DNA from: an uncultured Roseovarius sp.
GTDB taxonomy: Bacteria; Pseudomonadota; Alphaproteobacteria; Rhodobacterales; Rhodobacteraceae
Assembly (NCBI GenBank): GCA_947503145.1
Contig: CANNCP010000013.1
Coordinates: 1-64,000 of the forward strand
Length of the DNA stretch: 64,000 nt
Reading direction: 5' to 3'
Position numbers and translations under genes: made by a program. Positions 32,967 through 40,403 of the stretch are shown one piece after another; position 1 is the first letter of the stretch; each line of letters opens with the position of its first letter. Under the pieces are notes generated by a model. That model made no database searches and was not told where the DNA came from. It saw only the letters and a list, made by a program, of their open reading frames with translations.

Positions 32967-33920
32967 ATGACATTTCAGGCCGCCAAAATCTCGAACGACT
33001 TGAATACCCTGCCGCAGCTACCCGGCTGGGTCACCTCCGGTCGTGCCGAAACCCTTGATACTGTGGGCTTTCGGTCGGGGGCGGCACTGACGGTGCTCGA
33101 CCAGTTGATCGGTGACTCAAGGTATGGCGTGCCGCTCAAGCTGCTTGCCAATCGGCTGGCCCTCAGCGCGGCGACGGCCACCTCGAAACTGGAAGGCCGC
33201 CTGGCGCGGGAGGCGGATATCCGCGACGCCTGGCACCTGACACCGCCGGGCGAGGCGCGGGGCCCCGACGGGGATCTGCTGGCCTTCTGGCGCGAGGCGG
33301 CGCAGCTGCGGGCAGGCGGGACGGGAGAGGTCGCCGACCTAGTTGGCGCAGACTTTACCGGGGAAGTGGGTGGCTGGCTCGATGCGGGGCAAGAACGTGC
33401 CCGGACCCACGGACCGCTGGCGGGATGCGTGGCCGTCCTGCGTGCCGTTCTCCAGGTCGATGACCGGGCCGAACGCACCGCCTGCCTGCTCTCGGACATC
33501 GTGCTGGCTCGGGCGTTGAGATGGAAAGCGGTGCTGCCGGTTTCGGCGCAGCGGCTCACCAAGGGGATGCTGCGTGATCTGGCTGCGGCCGGGCAGGGGG
33601 GCGAGCCTGTGGTTCAGGCGCGGATACTTGAGTCCATCGAAGAGACGATCCGGCTGGCGCGGGATCTGGCCCGCCGCGCGGACGCCCTCCGGTCGGTGGC
33701 CCCAAAACTTCGGGCGAAGGGATCCGCGGCAGCGGTCGACCTGTTCCTGACCGAAGATGCCGTGGCGCCGTCGACCATGCTATCGCCGATGATCCACGGG
33801 AGCAGCATTTTGATGACGGATCGCGCGGCACGGCGGTTCTGCGACCGGCTGGTGGAGCTGGGTGTCGCACGGGAACTGACCGGACGGCCGACGTTTCGGC
33901 TCTACGGGATCGTGCCATGA
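32967..33920 (+). CDS. DUF1403 family protein
   Basis: A 317-residue protein with the DUF1403 layout: LPQLPGWVTSGRAETLDTVG at the start, GAALTVLDQLIGDSRYGVPL, LANRLALSAATATSKLEGRL and AEIRDAWHLTPPG in the first half. It is rich in helix and has no membrane segment. Its last bases overlap the scpB start by 4 bp (ATGA), so the two are coupled. DUF1403-ScpB pairs recur on alphaproteobacterial plasmids. No ScpA (kleisin) gene is present, so DUF1403 may take the kleisin's place or act with the chromosomal ScpA; this is inference. No motif indicates enzymatic activity. Confidence 0.82.
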   Translation: MTFQAAKISNDLNTLPQLPGWVTSGRAETLDTVGFRSGAALTVLDQLIGDSRYGVPLKLLANRLALSAATATSKLEGRLAREADIRDAWHLTPPGEARGPDGDLLAFWREAAQLRAGGTGEVADLVGADFTGEVGGWLDAGQERARTHGPLAGCVAVLRAVLQVDDRAERTACLLSDIVLARALRWKAVLPVSAQRLTKGMLRDLAAAGQGGEPVVQARILESIEETIRLARDLARRADALRSVAPKLRAKGSAAAVDLFLTEDAVAPSTMLSPMIHGSSILMTDRAARRFCDRLVELGVARELTGRPTFRLYGIVP

Positions 33921-34525
33921 GTGTTGCGGGGAAACGAAACTCTGCAACAGGGCAGGGGGGCTCGGAACGCGGCGGTGATCTTGATCGAGAGCTCGAGGAC
34001 CTTCCACAGGACCTGCGTTGGCGGGAATGGATGGGTCGGATCGAGGCGGTATTGTTCGCCAGCGCGTCACCGGTTGGTCGCGACGACCTGGCCCGCGTGG
34101 TGGGGCAGCGGGCCTCGGTCGAGATGCTGATCGACGACATCCAGGCCGAGCTGACCAGCCGTCCCTATGAGTTGGCCCAGCTACCGGGTGGCTGGATGTT
34201 CCGCACGAGGACGCAGTTCTCCGAGGCGATCAAGGCGGCGGCTGATCTCGGGGAACAGTCACTCTTCACCGAGATGGAGATGGGGGTGCTCTGCGCCATC
34301 GCGTACCACCAGCCGATCGACCGGGCCGGCCTCGCCGACATCTTCGGTAAGGAGGTCAGCCGCGATTTGCTGGCCCGATTGCGGTTCAAGGATTTGATTG
34401 CAGCCGGACCGCGGTCGCCGCGACCGGGCGCGCCGCATACATTCGTGACGACGGACACCTTCTTGATGACGTTCGATCTGCAGAGCTTGCGGGATCTGCC
34501 GGAGCTGGTACTGCCGCAACCTTGA
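33917..34525 (+). CDS. scpB: SMC-Scp complex subunit ScpB (plasmid copy)
   Basis: A 202-residue ScpB. The paired winged helices are recognisable as IEAVLFASASPVGRDDLARV and VLCAIAYHQPIDRAGLADIF, with RLRFKDLIAAGPRSPRPGAP and FVTTDTFLMTFDLQSLRDLP at the end, all typical of ScpB. The N-terminal 30 residues are an extra acidic, glutamine-rich leader. ScpB with ScpA bridges SMC for chromosome condensation; a plasmid copy may serve segregation of large replicons. The stop at 34525 is followed by the regulatory region of the Fic gene. Confidence 0.9.
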   Translation: MSVAGKRNSATGQGGSERGGDLDRELEDLPQDLRWREWMGRIEAVLFASASPVGRDDLARVVGQRASVEMLIDDIQAELTSRPYELAQLPGGWMFRTRTQFSEAIKAAADLGEQSLFTEMEMGVLCAIAYHQPIDRAGLADIFGKEVSRDLLARLRFKDLIAAGPRSPRPGAPHTFVTTDTFLMTFDLQSLRDLPELVLPQP

Positions 34526-34636
34526 TGTCCGAAATATGTCGTGCTCTTCGGACACGCGAAGCCGTCTGCTTTCAATCGGTCGGACCAGACATGAAGACCG
34601 ACGTTATCAGAGCGGCAACACGAGTTCGAACGCTGT

Positions 34637-34707
34637 GAGGCATAGAATTGACTTCTATACCTCAAAAATGATCTATATGCGAGTTATAGAAAGGAACGCT
34701 ATAACTC
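34637..34707. promoter_or_regulatory. double inverted repeats in the fic leader, the second flanking the Shine-Dalgarno sequence
   Basis: GAGGCATAGAA (34637-34647) / TTCTATACCTC (34653-34663) pair with one mismatch around TTGAC. GAGTTATAG (34681-34689) / CTATAACTC (34699-34707) pair perfectly, with the loop AAAGGAACG holding the Shine-Dalgarno sequence and the ATG directly after the right arm. TTGACT (34648-34653), 17 bp and ATCTAT (34671-34676) could be the promoter. The second repeat could be an operator or an RNA hairpin that shields the ribosome-binding site. Confidence 0.6.
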
Positions 34708-35823
34708 ATGGCATGGAACTGGCAGATATCCGGTTGGCCGTATTTCCGGTATGACGAAGAAGCACTGGCACCGCTCGAGCAGCGATTTCTGATGTCGTCG
34801 GGCGAAGTCCTGGGGGCTGTCCACCATGTGAATCCGTCCGAGCGTGATCAACTCCGCATCGATCTGCTGAGCGATGAAGCCATGAAGACCAGTGCCATCG
34901 AGGGCGAGATGCTGGACCGGCGCAGCGTACAATCCTCACTGCGCCGGCACCTTGGATTGGAACCTGACAGCTATCCCAACAAACCTCGCGAGCAGGGGGT
35001 AGCCGAGATGATGGTCGATGTTTACTCGACCTATGCCGAGCCGCTCGAGCATGGCACACTCTTTCGGTGGCATGAGATGCTTCTGGCCTTCGACAAACGG
35101 TTGGAAGCCGTCGGGTCATACCGGCAGCACAAGGATGCCATGCAGATCGTCTCGGGTCGTCTTGATCGCCCTGTCGTGCATTTTGAGGCCCCGCCATCGG
35201 CGCAGGTTCCGGATGAGATGGACCGATACGTCGACTGGTTCAATCGGACCGGGCCGGGTGCCGAAGAATCGTTGCCAGCATTGACGCATGCGGGCCTGAG
35301 CCATCTCTACTTCGAAAGCATCCACCCGTTTGAGGACGGGAATGGCCGCCTTGGTCGGGCCCTGGCCGAAAAGTCCCTGGCTCAGAATATTGGGCAGCCC
35401 AGCCTCATCGCGCTCGCCTTCACCATCGAGCGTAAGCGGAAGGACTACTACGATCAGCTTGAGCGGCACCAGAAGACGCTGGATGTCACGCCTTGGCTGG
35501 TGTGGTTTGCAGAGGCCGTTCTGGAAGCGCAGCAGGTCACTTTGGACCGCGTGGGCTTTTTCATTGCCAAGGCACATTTCTACGACCGGCATCGCGACCA
35601 GCTGAACGAACGGCAGGCCAAGGTGATAGAGCGTATGTTCCGCGAAGGGCCAGATGGCTTCGAGGGTGGTCTGAGCGCCGAGAATTATATTTCGATCACC
35701 GGGACATCGCGTGCGACTGCTACAAGGGACCTGCAAGAACTTGTCGAGATTGGAGCCCTCACGCGCACTGGCGAACGCCGATACACGCGTTACTGGCTGA
35801 GGCTTGAAGAGTTGCGCGGGTAG
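34708..35823 (+). CDS. Fic family protein (AMP transferase-like)
   Basis: A 371-residue protein. An N-terminal DUF4172-like part (WQISGWPYFRYDEEALAPLE) holds the inhibitory motif TSAIEG (T61-E65-G66), of the class II autoinhibited type. The catalytic Fic motif is HPFEDGNGRLGR (His206 region), with the flap region LPALTHAGLSHLYFESIHPF. A C-terminal winged helix (ISITGTSRATATRDLQELVE) completes the usual layout of Fic/DUF4172/HTH proteins. Fic enzymes transfer AMP from ATP to a hydroxyl side chain. The target is unknown. The single gene has a repeat-rich leader and may be autoregulated through its own HTH. Confidence 0.88.
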   Translation: MAWNWQISGWPYFRYDEEALAPLEQRFLMSSGEVLGAVHHVNPSERDQLRIDLLSDEAMKTSAIEGEMLDRRSVQSSLRRHLGLEPDSYPNKPREQGVAEMMVDVYSTYAEPLEHGTLFRWHEMLLAFDKRLEAVGSYRQHKDAMQIVSGRLDRPVVHFEAPPSAQVPDEMDRYVDWFNRTGPGAEESLPALTHAGLSHLYFESIHPFEDGNGRLGRALAEKSLAQNIGQPSLIALAFTIERKRKDYYDQLERHQKTLDVTPWLVWFAEAVLEAQQVTLDRVGFFIAKAHFYDRHRDQLNERQAKVIERMFREGPDGFEGGLSAENYISITGTSRATATRDLQELVEIGALTRTGERRYTRYWLRLEELRG

Positions 35824-35825
35824 TG

Positions 35826-36363
35826 AGCTACCCCCCGAAATTCGGACACTGACATAAGCTACGATTTGCAGTCTGCTGATCTTCGACGAGAAGGAGATCA
35901 GAGATGTCGAAACGCAAGCAGCACGTGCCCGAGTTCAAGGCGAAGGTGGCGCTGGAAGCCCTCAAGGGTGAAGAGACGGCGGCAGAGTTGGCGAGCCGGT
36001 TCGGAGTGCATCCGACGATGATCCATCAATGTAAGCGAGCCCTGCTCGAAGGCGCGTCCGGCGTGTTCGAGCGCGGAGGCCGCAGGAAACCCGAGATCGG
36101 CGAGGAGCAGGTGAAGCAGCTCCACGCCAAGATCGGGGAGCTGGCGGTAGCCAACTCTTTTTTGGAACGAAAGCTGAAGCCTTGGGGCGGAAAGTGAGGC
36201 GTGGCATGATCGAGCCGAACCATCCGGATCTGTCGATTGGGCAGCAGTGCAAGCTGCTGTCGATCGCACGCTCATCCTATTACTACGAGCCGAAGGGAGA
36301 GACCGAACAGAACCTCGGCCTGATGCGGCAGATCGACGAGCAGCAGTTCTTGGAGACGCCCTT
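35826..36363 (+). mobile_element. truncated IS3-family element
   Basis: A left end (TGAGCTACCCCCCGAAATTC at about 35824) precedes orfA, and the start of orfB is cut at 36363. The truncation point is exactly the first base of an IS21-like end (36364). Length is about 540 bp of an element that is normally 1.2-1.3 kb. Confidence 0.75.
35904..36197 (+). CDS. IS3-family transposase OrfA
   Basis: A 97-residue OrfA with the helix-turn-helix typical of IS3: FKAKVALEALKGEETAAELA SRFGVHPTMIHQCKRALLEG is the DNA-binding part, and the C-terminal leucine-zipper-like helix ends NSFLERKLKPWGGK. GAAGGAGATCAGAG precedes the ATG. In an intact element OrfA is fused by ribosomal frameshift to OrfB. Here orfB is cut after about 55 residues, so no active transposase is made; OrfA alone could at most repress the element's promoter. 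Confidence 0.85.
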   Translation: MSKRKQHVPEFKAKVALEALKGEETAAELASRFGVHPTMIHQCKRALLEGASGVFERGGRRKPEIGEEQVKQLHAKIGELAVANSFLERKLKPWGGK

Positions 36364-36379
36364 TGTCAATCGGCATTGA
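36206..36379 (+). pseudogene. truncated IS3-family OrfB
   Basis: The N-terminal part of the IS3 integrase subunit starts MIEPNHPDLSIGQQCKLLSI and continues ARSSYYYEPKGETEQNLGLM with QIDEQQFLETPF, matching OrfB proteins of the IS3 family. After LETPF the reading passes into an IS21-like terminal repeat (36364) and stops at 36379. The DDE catalytic core is missing entirely, so the product cannot be an active transposase. Confidence 0.85.
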
Positions 36380-36413
36380 AGTTTGACCCCCTATCGGCGT
36401 CCAATATTGACCC
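36364..36413 (+). mobile_element. IS21-like element terminus inserted in IS3 orfB
   Basis: TGTCAATCGGCATTGAAGTT starts at 36364 and is followed by TTGACCCC twice (to about 36413). The layout matches the end at 1-75 in opposite orientation. The element body should lie to the right, but no istA/istB genes follow, so this is a remnant. Confidence 0.5.
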
Positions 36414-36451
36414 CTTTGTGCTGTGGACCCGTTTCGTGCTATGTTGCGCGG

Positions 36452-36829
36452 ATGGGCCACAGTAATCGACATTTTGTGCTTACGAAGATCGTGCGGAATT
36501 TCCGTTTTTTGATGGCAGCATTTCTGACAGCTATGTTGATTGCTGGAATAGCTCACACCGATGTCCATCAGACGGCTGATGTCGATCGGAATGGCACCAA
36601 TCTGCTAGTGCATGCTCAGGATGTGGGTCCTGACAATCACGATGCCGTGGAATCGTCACACGATGCATCTTGTCCTTCACAATCTTTCTGTCACAATCAG
36701 CAGATGTTAAGTGCCGAGACTCTTGGGTCCAGACAGCCCCTGTTTAAGAGCTTCCGGCTCCCAATGCCGGACCCGTCTTTTGGCAGCAGCCAAATGGTTG
36801 CACTGGACATTCGCCCGCCGATCGCTTGA
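36452..36829 (+). CDS. small exported protein of unknown function
   Basis: A 125-residue protein. ATG 36452 gives MGHSNRHFVLTKIVRNFRFL followed by a hydrophobic segment (MAAFLTAMLIAGIAHTDVHQ), so it is membrane-anchored or exported. The mature part has several His, Asp and two Cys in CPSQSFCHNQ. No family is recognised. It precedes the DUF5676 gene by 145 bp on the same strand, and no strong Shine-Dalgarno sequence is visible. The His/Cys content would suit metal binding in a metal-related region, but this is inference. Confidence 0.45.
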   Translation: MGHSNRHFVLTKIVRNFRFLMAAFLTAMLIAGIAHTDVHQTADVDRNGTNLLVHAQDVGPDNHDAVESSHDASCPSQSFCHNQQMLSAETLGSRQPLFKSFRLPMPDPSFGSSQMVALDIRPPIA

Positions 36830-36853
36830 CGATCCGGCGTTGGCCCGATTTTT

Positions 36854-36883
36854 TTGACAGGTTTTGGTTTCTGAGCCTGTAAT
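36854..36883 (+). promoter_or_regulatory. promoter of the DUF5676-DUF3141-ackA operon
   Basis: TTGACA (36854-36859), 18-bp spacer, TGTAAT (36878-36883). It lies 91 bp before the first start codon, after the stop of the gene at 36452, and is preceded by a T-run that could end that gene's transcript. Confidence 0.6.
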
Positions 36884-36974
36884 GATCTCCCTCTGACAAC
36901 GTCTTGATATTGAGCCCGTGGAAACACGGGGCCGTTCGCGCTTGCGCGACGTCAAGTTTCAAGGAGTGATTCAT

Positions 36975-37244
36975 TTGTCAAATCCAAGTCCCATTCGCAT
37001 TTATCCGGTCGGCATGACCCTTGGCCTCCTGCTGGCACTGAGCTTTGCGTTGTGTGTTGTGTTCGGACTGCTGTTTCCCGGGGCCACAATGTACCAGGCG
37101 TGGTTGCCGCTGTTACCCGGCGTAACCTGGATCAGCTGGGCAAGCGCTATTCTGGGTCTGGCCGAAAGCTTTGCCTACGGCTGGTACATCGCCGTGATTT
37201 TTGTGCCGACATTCAACTTCTTTTCGCGGAGGACACAAGCATGA
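36975..37244 (+). CDS. DUF5676-like small membrane protein
   Basis: An 89-residue protein. I choose TTG 36975 because AAGGAG lies 8 nt upstream (36961-36966) and the family usually starts a few residues before IYPVGMTLG. Two TM segments, MTLGLLLALSFALCVVFGLL and WASAILGLAESFAYGWYIAV, flank the motif PLLPGVTWISWASAILGL; the C-terminus is FVPTFNFFSRRTQA. It matches small DUF5676-type membrane proteins that precede metal-related genes. The stop overlaps the start of the DUF3141 gene by 4 bp. Function unknown. Confidence 0.68.
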   Translation: MSNPSPIRIYPVGMTLGLLLALSFALCVVFGLLFPGATMYQAWLPLLPGVTWISWASAILGLAESFAYGWYIAVIFVPTFNFFSRRTQA

Positions 37245-39001
37245 ACACCCAAGCCAAGTTCGACAAATTAGTAGCTGCAAACACGGATCCTGAAGTTAAA
37301 TTCGCTGGGGATTATCAAGCGTCACCTGATCCCGTCGCCTATGGCCGCGATCTGTGGGAACGCTCGGTGCTTTTCATGGACACGCTGCGTGAACGTGCCG
37401 ACAACATGATCGCGCATGATCGCGCCGGAATGCCGCCACTGCTGGATTTCAAATACGAAACGCTGCTGGATGCGCGCCAGTTCGATCAGCCTGCCAATTA
37501 CGCGCTGTTGCGGATCACCGAAATTGACGGAAATTGCTGGGACGATTGCGTCGATGAGGCAAAGCCGCCGGTGATTGTTGTCGATCCGCGCGCCGGCCAT
37601 GGTCCCGGCATCGGCGGGTTCAAACGCGACAGCGAGGTCGGGATGGCGATGGCCGAGGGCCACCCGGTCTATTTCGTTATCTTCTTTCCGGAACCTGTCG
37701 CAGGTCAGAAGCTCGACGATGTTCTGTTCGCCCTGCGTCGCTTTGTCGAAGAGGTCTCGGCTCGTCACGACGGCGCGGCCCCGGTGCTTTACGGCAACTG
37801 TCAGGCTGGCTGGGCTGTCACGCTTCTGGCCGCGCATTGCGAAGGTCTGGCGGGTCCGGTGGTGCTGAACGGCTCGCCCCTGTCCTACTGGGCGGGCGAG
37901 GAAGGTGTGAACCCGATGCGGGTAACCGGCGGATTGCTGGGCGGATCGTGGCTTGCTCATCTCACCGCCGATCTGGGCGACGGCCGTTTCGACGGCGCCT
38001 GGCTTGCGCAAAACTTCGAGAGCCTCAAGCCGGAAAAGGCGATCTGGGAGAAATACGCAAACCTGCTGACCAACATCGATACCGAACGCGAGCGCTTTCT
38101 CGACTTCGAGCGCTGGTGGAACGGCTTTTACACGCTCAGCCGGGAGGAAATTTTGGAAATCACGCAGGACCTGTTTATCGATAACCAGATTGAGAGCGGC
38201 AAAATGCGTATTGGCGATCACTGCATCGCCGACCTGCGCAAGATCACGAACCCGATGATCGTCTTCGCCTCCTATGGCGACAACATCACACCGCCCGCGC
38301 AGGCGCTTGGCTGGATTCCTGCGGTCTACAAGGACACTGCCGATCTCAAGTCTGCTGGACAGAGGATCGTCTACATGACCAACGCCCATGTAGGGCACTT
38401 GGGGATTTTCGTTTCCGCCTCGGTGGCACGTCTCGAACATCGCGCCATTCTCGAAAGCCTTGAGCGGATCGGCAAGCTGAAGCCCGGCCTGTACGAGATG
38501 AAGATCGACAATCCCTCGGGCGATCCCGATTGCCACGCGCCGGACTACAAGGTGCGGTTCGAGCCGCGCGACGTCGCCGATCTGCGACATGATGTGCCGA
38601 CGGAAGCCTTCGAGAAGGTCGCCCGCCTGTCGGAGGCCAACGAGACATTCTATTCCGCATTCGTCAGCCCCTGGGTTCGGCTGATGACCTCCCCGGCCAG
38701 TGCAGAGATGCTGAAATGGATGCATCCGATGCGCACCAGCCGTCTGATGTTCTCGGAACGCTTCAATCCCTGGATGCACCTTGTCCGGCAAACGGCGGAG
38801 AATATTGCCGAGTCCCGCAAGCCCCTTGATCGCGACGACCCCATGCTCGCGCGCGAGCGGGCCACACTTGAGGCGGTCGGTGACGCCATAGAACGGGCAC
38901 GCGTTGCCCGCGACGCCGGCTTTGAGCGCACATTCAGGACACTCTACAGTGGTCGCGATGACGGGATGGATAGCGAAAAAGACGCGCGTCTGCCGGTCTG
39001 A
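37241..39001 (+). CDS. DUF3141 protein (alpha/beta-hydrolase, PHA synthase-related)
   Basis: A 586-residue protein. ATG 37241 has GCGGAGG upstream and gives MNTQAKFDKLVAANTDPEVK; the DNA upstream belongs to the DUF5676 gene. It starts with a helical region (YGRDLWERSVLFMDTLRERA), then an alpha/beta-hydrolase with the nucleophile-like YGNCQAGWAVTLLAAHC motif (CxxG-type elbow) and TNAHVGHLGIFVSASV as a likely histidine region. The layout is close to PhaC-related DUF3141 proteins. It leads a set with ackA, pta and fabI, so it may make or split an acyl-CoA or polyester. The reaction is unproven. Confidence 0.8.
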   Translation: MNTQAKFDKLVAANTDPEVKFAGDYQASPDPVAYGRDLWERSVLFMDTLRERADNMIAHDRAGMPPLLDFKYETLLDARQFDQPANYALLRITEIDGNCWDDCVDEAKPPVIVVDPRAGHGPGIGGFKRDSEVGMAMAEGHPVYFVIFFPEPVAGQKLDDVLFALRRFVEEVSARHDGAAPVLYGNCQAGWAVTLLAAHCEGLAGPVVLNGSPLSYWAGEEGVNPMRVTGGLLGGSWLAHLTADLGDGRFDGAWLAQNFESLKPEKAIWEKYANLLTNIDTERERFLDFERWWNGFYTLSREEILEITQDLFIDNQIESGKMRIGDHCIADLRKITNPMIVFASYGDNITPPAQALGWIPAVYKDTADLKSAGQRIVYMTNAHVGHLGIFVSASVARLEHRAILESLERIGKLKPGLYEMKIDNPSGDPDCHAPDYKVRFEPRDVADLRHDVPTEAFEKVARLSEANETFYSAFVSPWVRLMTSPASAEMLKWMHPMRTSRLMFSERFNPWMHLVRQTAENIAESRKPLDRDDPMLARERATLEAVGDAIERARVARDAGFERTFRTLYSGRDDGMDSEKDARLPV

Positions 39002-39019
39002 CAGGAAGGGACAAAAGAG

Positions 39020-39199
39020 ATGCAATGGATTTTGGAAAACTGGGTGCTTTTGCTTGTCGGCGGCGCAATGGTGGCGATGCATGTGTTCCGCCACGGGCAC
39101 AAAGACCGGGGCCATGCTTCACATCTGGGCTCCGCGACGCCCGCTGAAGCTCCCGTAATCGAGGTCTCGGATCAGGCCAGGGGCCGCACCAATGACTGA
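39020..39199 (+). CDS. tiny membrane protein between DUF3141 and ackA
   Basis: A 59-residue protein starting MQWILENWVLLLVGGAMVAM, with one TM helix, then HVFRHGHKDRGHAS and an acidic tail ending SDQARGRTND. AAGGGACAAAAGAG precedes ATG 39020, and its stop overlaps ackA's ATG (39192) by 8 bp, so it is translationally coupled. The H-rich boundary after the helix is like DUF2933 proteins (compare MHLFMHGG in 44755). Too short for many automatic gene finders but well supported by overlap and Shine-Dalgarno sequence. Confidence 0.65.
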   Translation: MQWILENWVLLLVGGAMVAMHVFRHGHKDRGHASHLGSATPAEAPVIEVSDQARGRTND

Positions 39200-40400
39200 A
39201 CGGGTCATCCTGACACTGAATGCGGGTTCGTCCTCACTCAAGTTCGCGCTGTTCACTGCAGTCGGAAACCCGAGACGACTCTGGTCGGGGTCGATTGATC
39301 GGATCGGCCTGCCAAATGCGCGTTTCCAGTTGAGCGATGCGCGCAAGACTGTCGTGGTGGATGAACCGGGGTCGCTCGACTGCCATGAGGCAGCGCTCAC
39401 CCGGTTGCTCAGCGCGATTGCCAGCTTACCTGGGGCGCTTGATCTCGTGGCGGTCGGCCATCGCGTTGTTCATGGCGGGCCCGAATGTGATTGCCCCAAG
39501 CGCGTCACGCCCGCGCTGACGGCGCGACTGCGTCGTTTGACGTCGCTGGCGCCGCTGCACATCCCGCCCAATCTGGCGGGGATCGACGCGGTTCTGGCCA
39601 CCCGGCCCGATCTGCTGCAGGTGGCCTGTTTCGACACCTCGTTTCACCACGATTTACCTCGTATGGCGCAGATGACGGCTCTGCCGCGCGCCCTCACTGA
39701 CTCCGGCGTCCGACGCTACGGCTTTCATGGGCTTTCCTACGAATACATCATGGAGACGTTGCAAAAGGATGGCGTGAAGACCGGTGCCGAACGCATCATC
39801 ATCGCGCATCTCGGAAACGGTGCGTCGATGGCCGCGATCCGGGGTGGCTGCCCCGTCGAGACGACAATGGGGTTCTCCACGATCGCGGGCCTGCCGATGG
39901 GCACGCGCAGCGGCGACCTCGATCCCGGTATCCTGCTCTATCTGATGCGGGAAGAGGGCATGACGGCAGACGAGATTTCTGATCTGCTCTACAACCAAAG
40001 CGGCCTTTTGGGAATCTCGGGCATCAGCCGCAATATGCAGGATTTGCTCGACAGCCGTAAGGACGCCGCCGTAGAGGCTGTCGATTACTTCTGCTATCAG
40101 GCCCGGTTGCATCTGGCCCGACTGACCGGCGCGCTCGGCGGACTGGACCGCGTCGTGTTCACCGGCGGTATCGGTGAAAATTCGGCCGGGGTTCGCGGCC
40201 GGATTTGTGCGGAGCTCGGATATCTGAGGATAAGCCTCGACAGCGCTGCGAACAAGGCAGGGCCGGGCGTCATTTCGAAACCCGGTGCCGGTGTGACAGT
40301 GGAGGCGCGCTCCACCGACGAAGAAAAGATGATCGCCTGCCATGTGGCTGCGAAGCTTGCGGTTGATTCGGTGCCGCAACCTGCTCGGACGGAGGCCTGA
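39192..40400 (+). CDS. ackA: acetate kinase
   Basis: A 402-residue acetate kinase. Motifs visible are ILTLNAGSSSLKFALF at the start, VGHRVVHGG, FDTSFHHDLPRMA, RRYGFHGLSYEYIM, IIAHLGNGASMAAI and DTTMGFSTIAGLPMGTRSGD-like METTMGFSTIAGLPMGTRSG, then VFTGGIGENSAGVR. The substrates are acetyl phosphate and ADP (or acetate and ATP). ATG 39192 overlaps the preceding tiny gene by 8 bp. Together with the pta gene (3 bp downstream) it makes a complete acetyl-CoA to acetate route with ATP gain, which is useful when respiration is limiting or for CoA recycling. Active-site residues appear intact. Confidence 0.95.
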   Translation: MTERVILTLNAGSSSLKFALFTAVGNPRRLWSGSIDRIGLPNARFQLSDARKTVVVDEPGSLDCHEAALTRLLSAIASLPGALDLVAVGHRVVHGGPECDCPKRVTPALTARLRRLTSLAPLHIPPNLAGIDAVLATRPDLLQVACFDTSFHHDLPRMAQMTALPRALTDSGVRRYGFHGLSYEYIMETLQKDGVKTGAERIIIAHLGNGASMAAIRGGCPVETTMGFSTIAGLPMGTRSGDLDPGILLYLMREEGMTADEISDLLYNQSGLLGISGISRNMQDLLDSRKDAAVEAVDYFCYQARLHLARLTGALGGLDRVVFTGGIGENSAGVRGRICAELGYLRISLDSAANKAGPGVISKPGAGVTVEARSTDEEKMIACHVAAKLAVDSVPQPARTEA

Positions 40401-40403
40401 ACC

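Noticed and set aside
37322-39115. A 1.8-kb open frame on the minus strand opposite the DUF3141 gene
   Set aside because: The plus-strand reading has a Shine-Dalgarno sequence, domain motifs and operon overlaps; the reverse reading has none.
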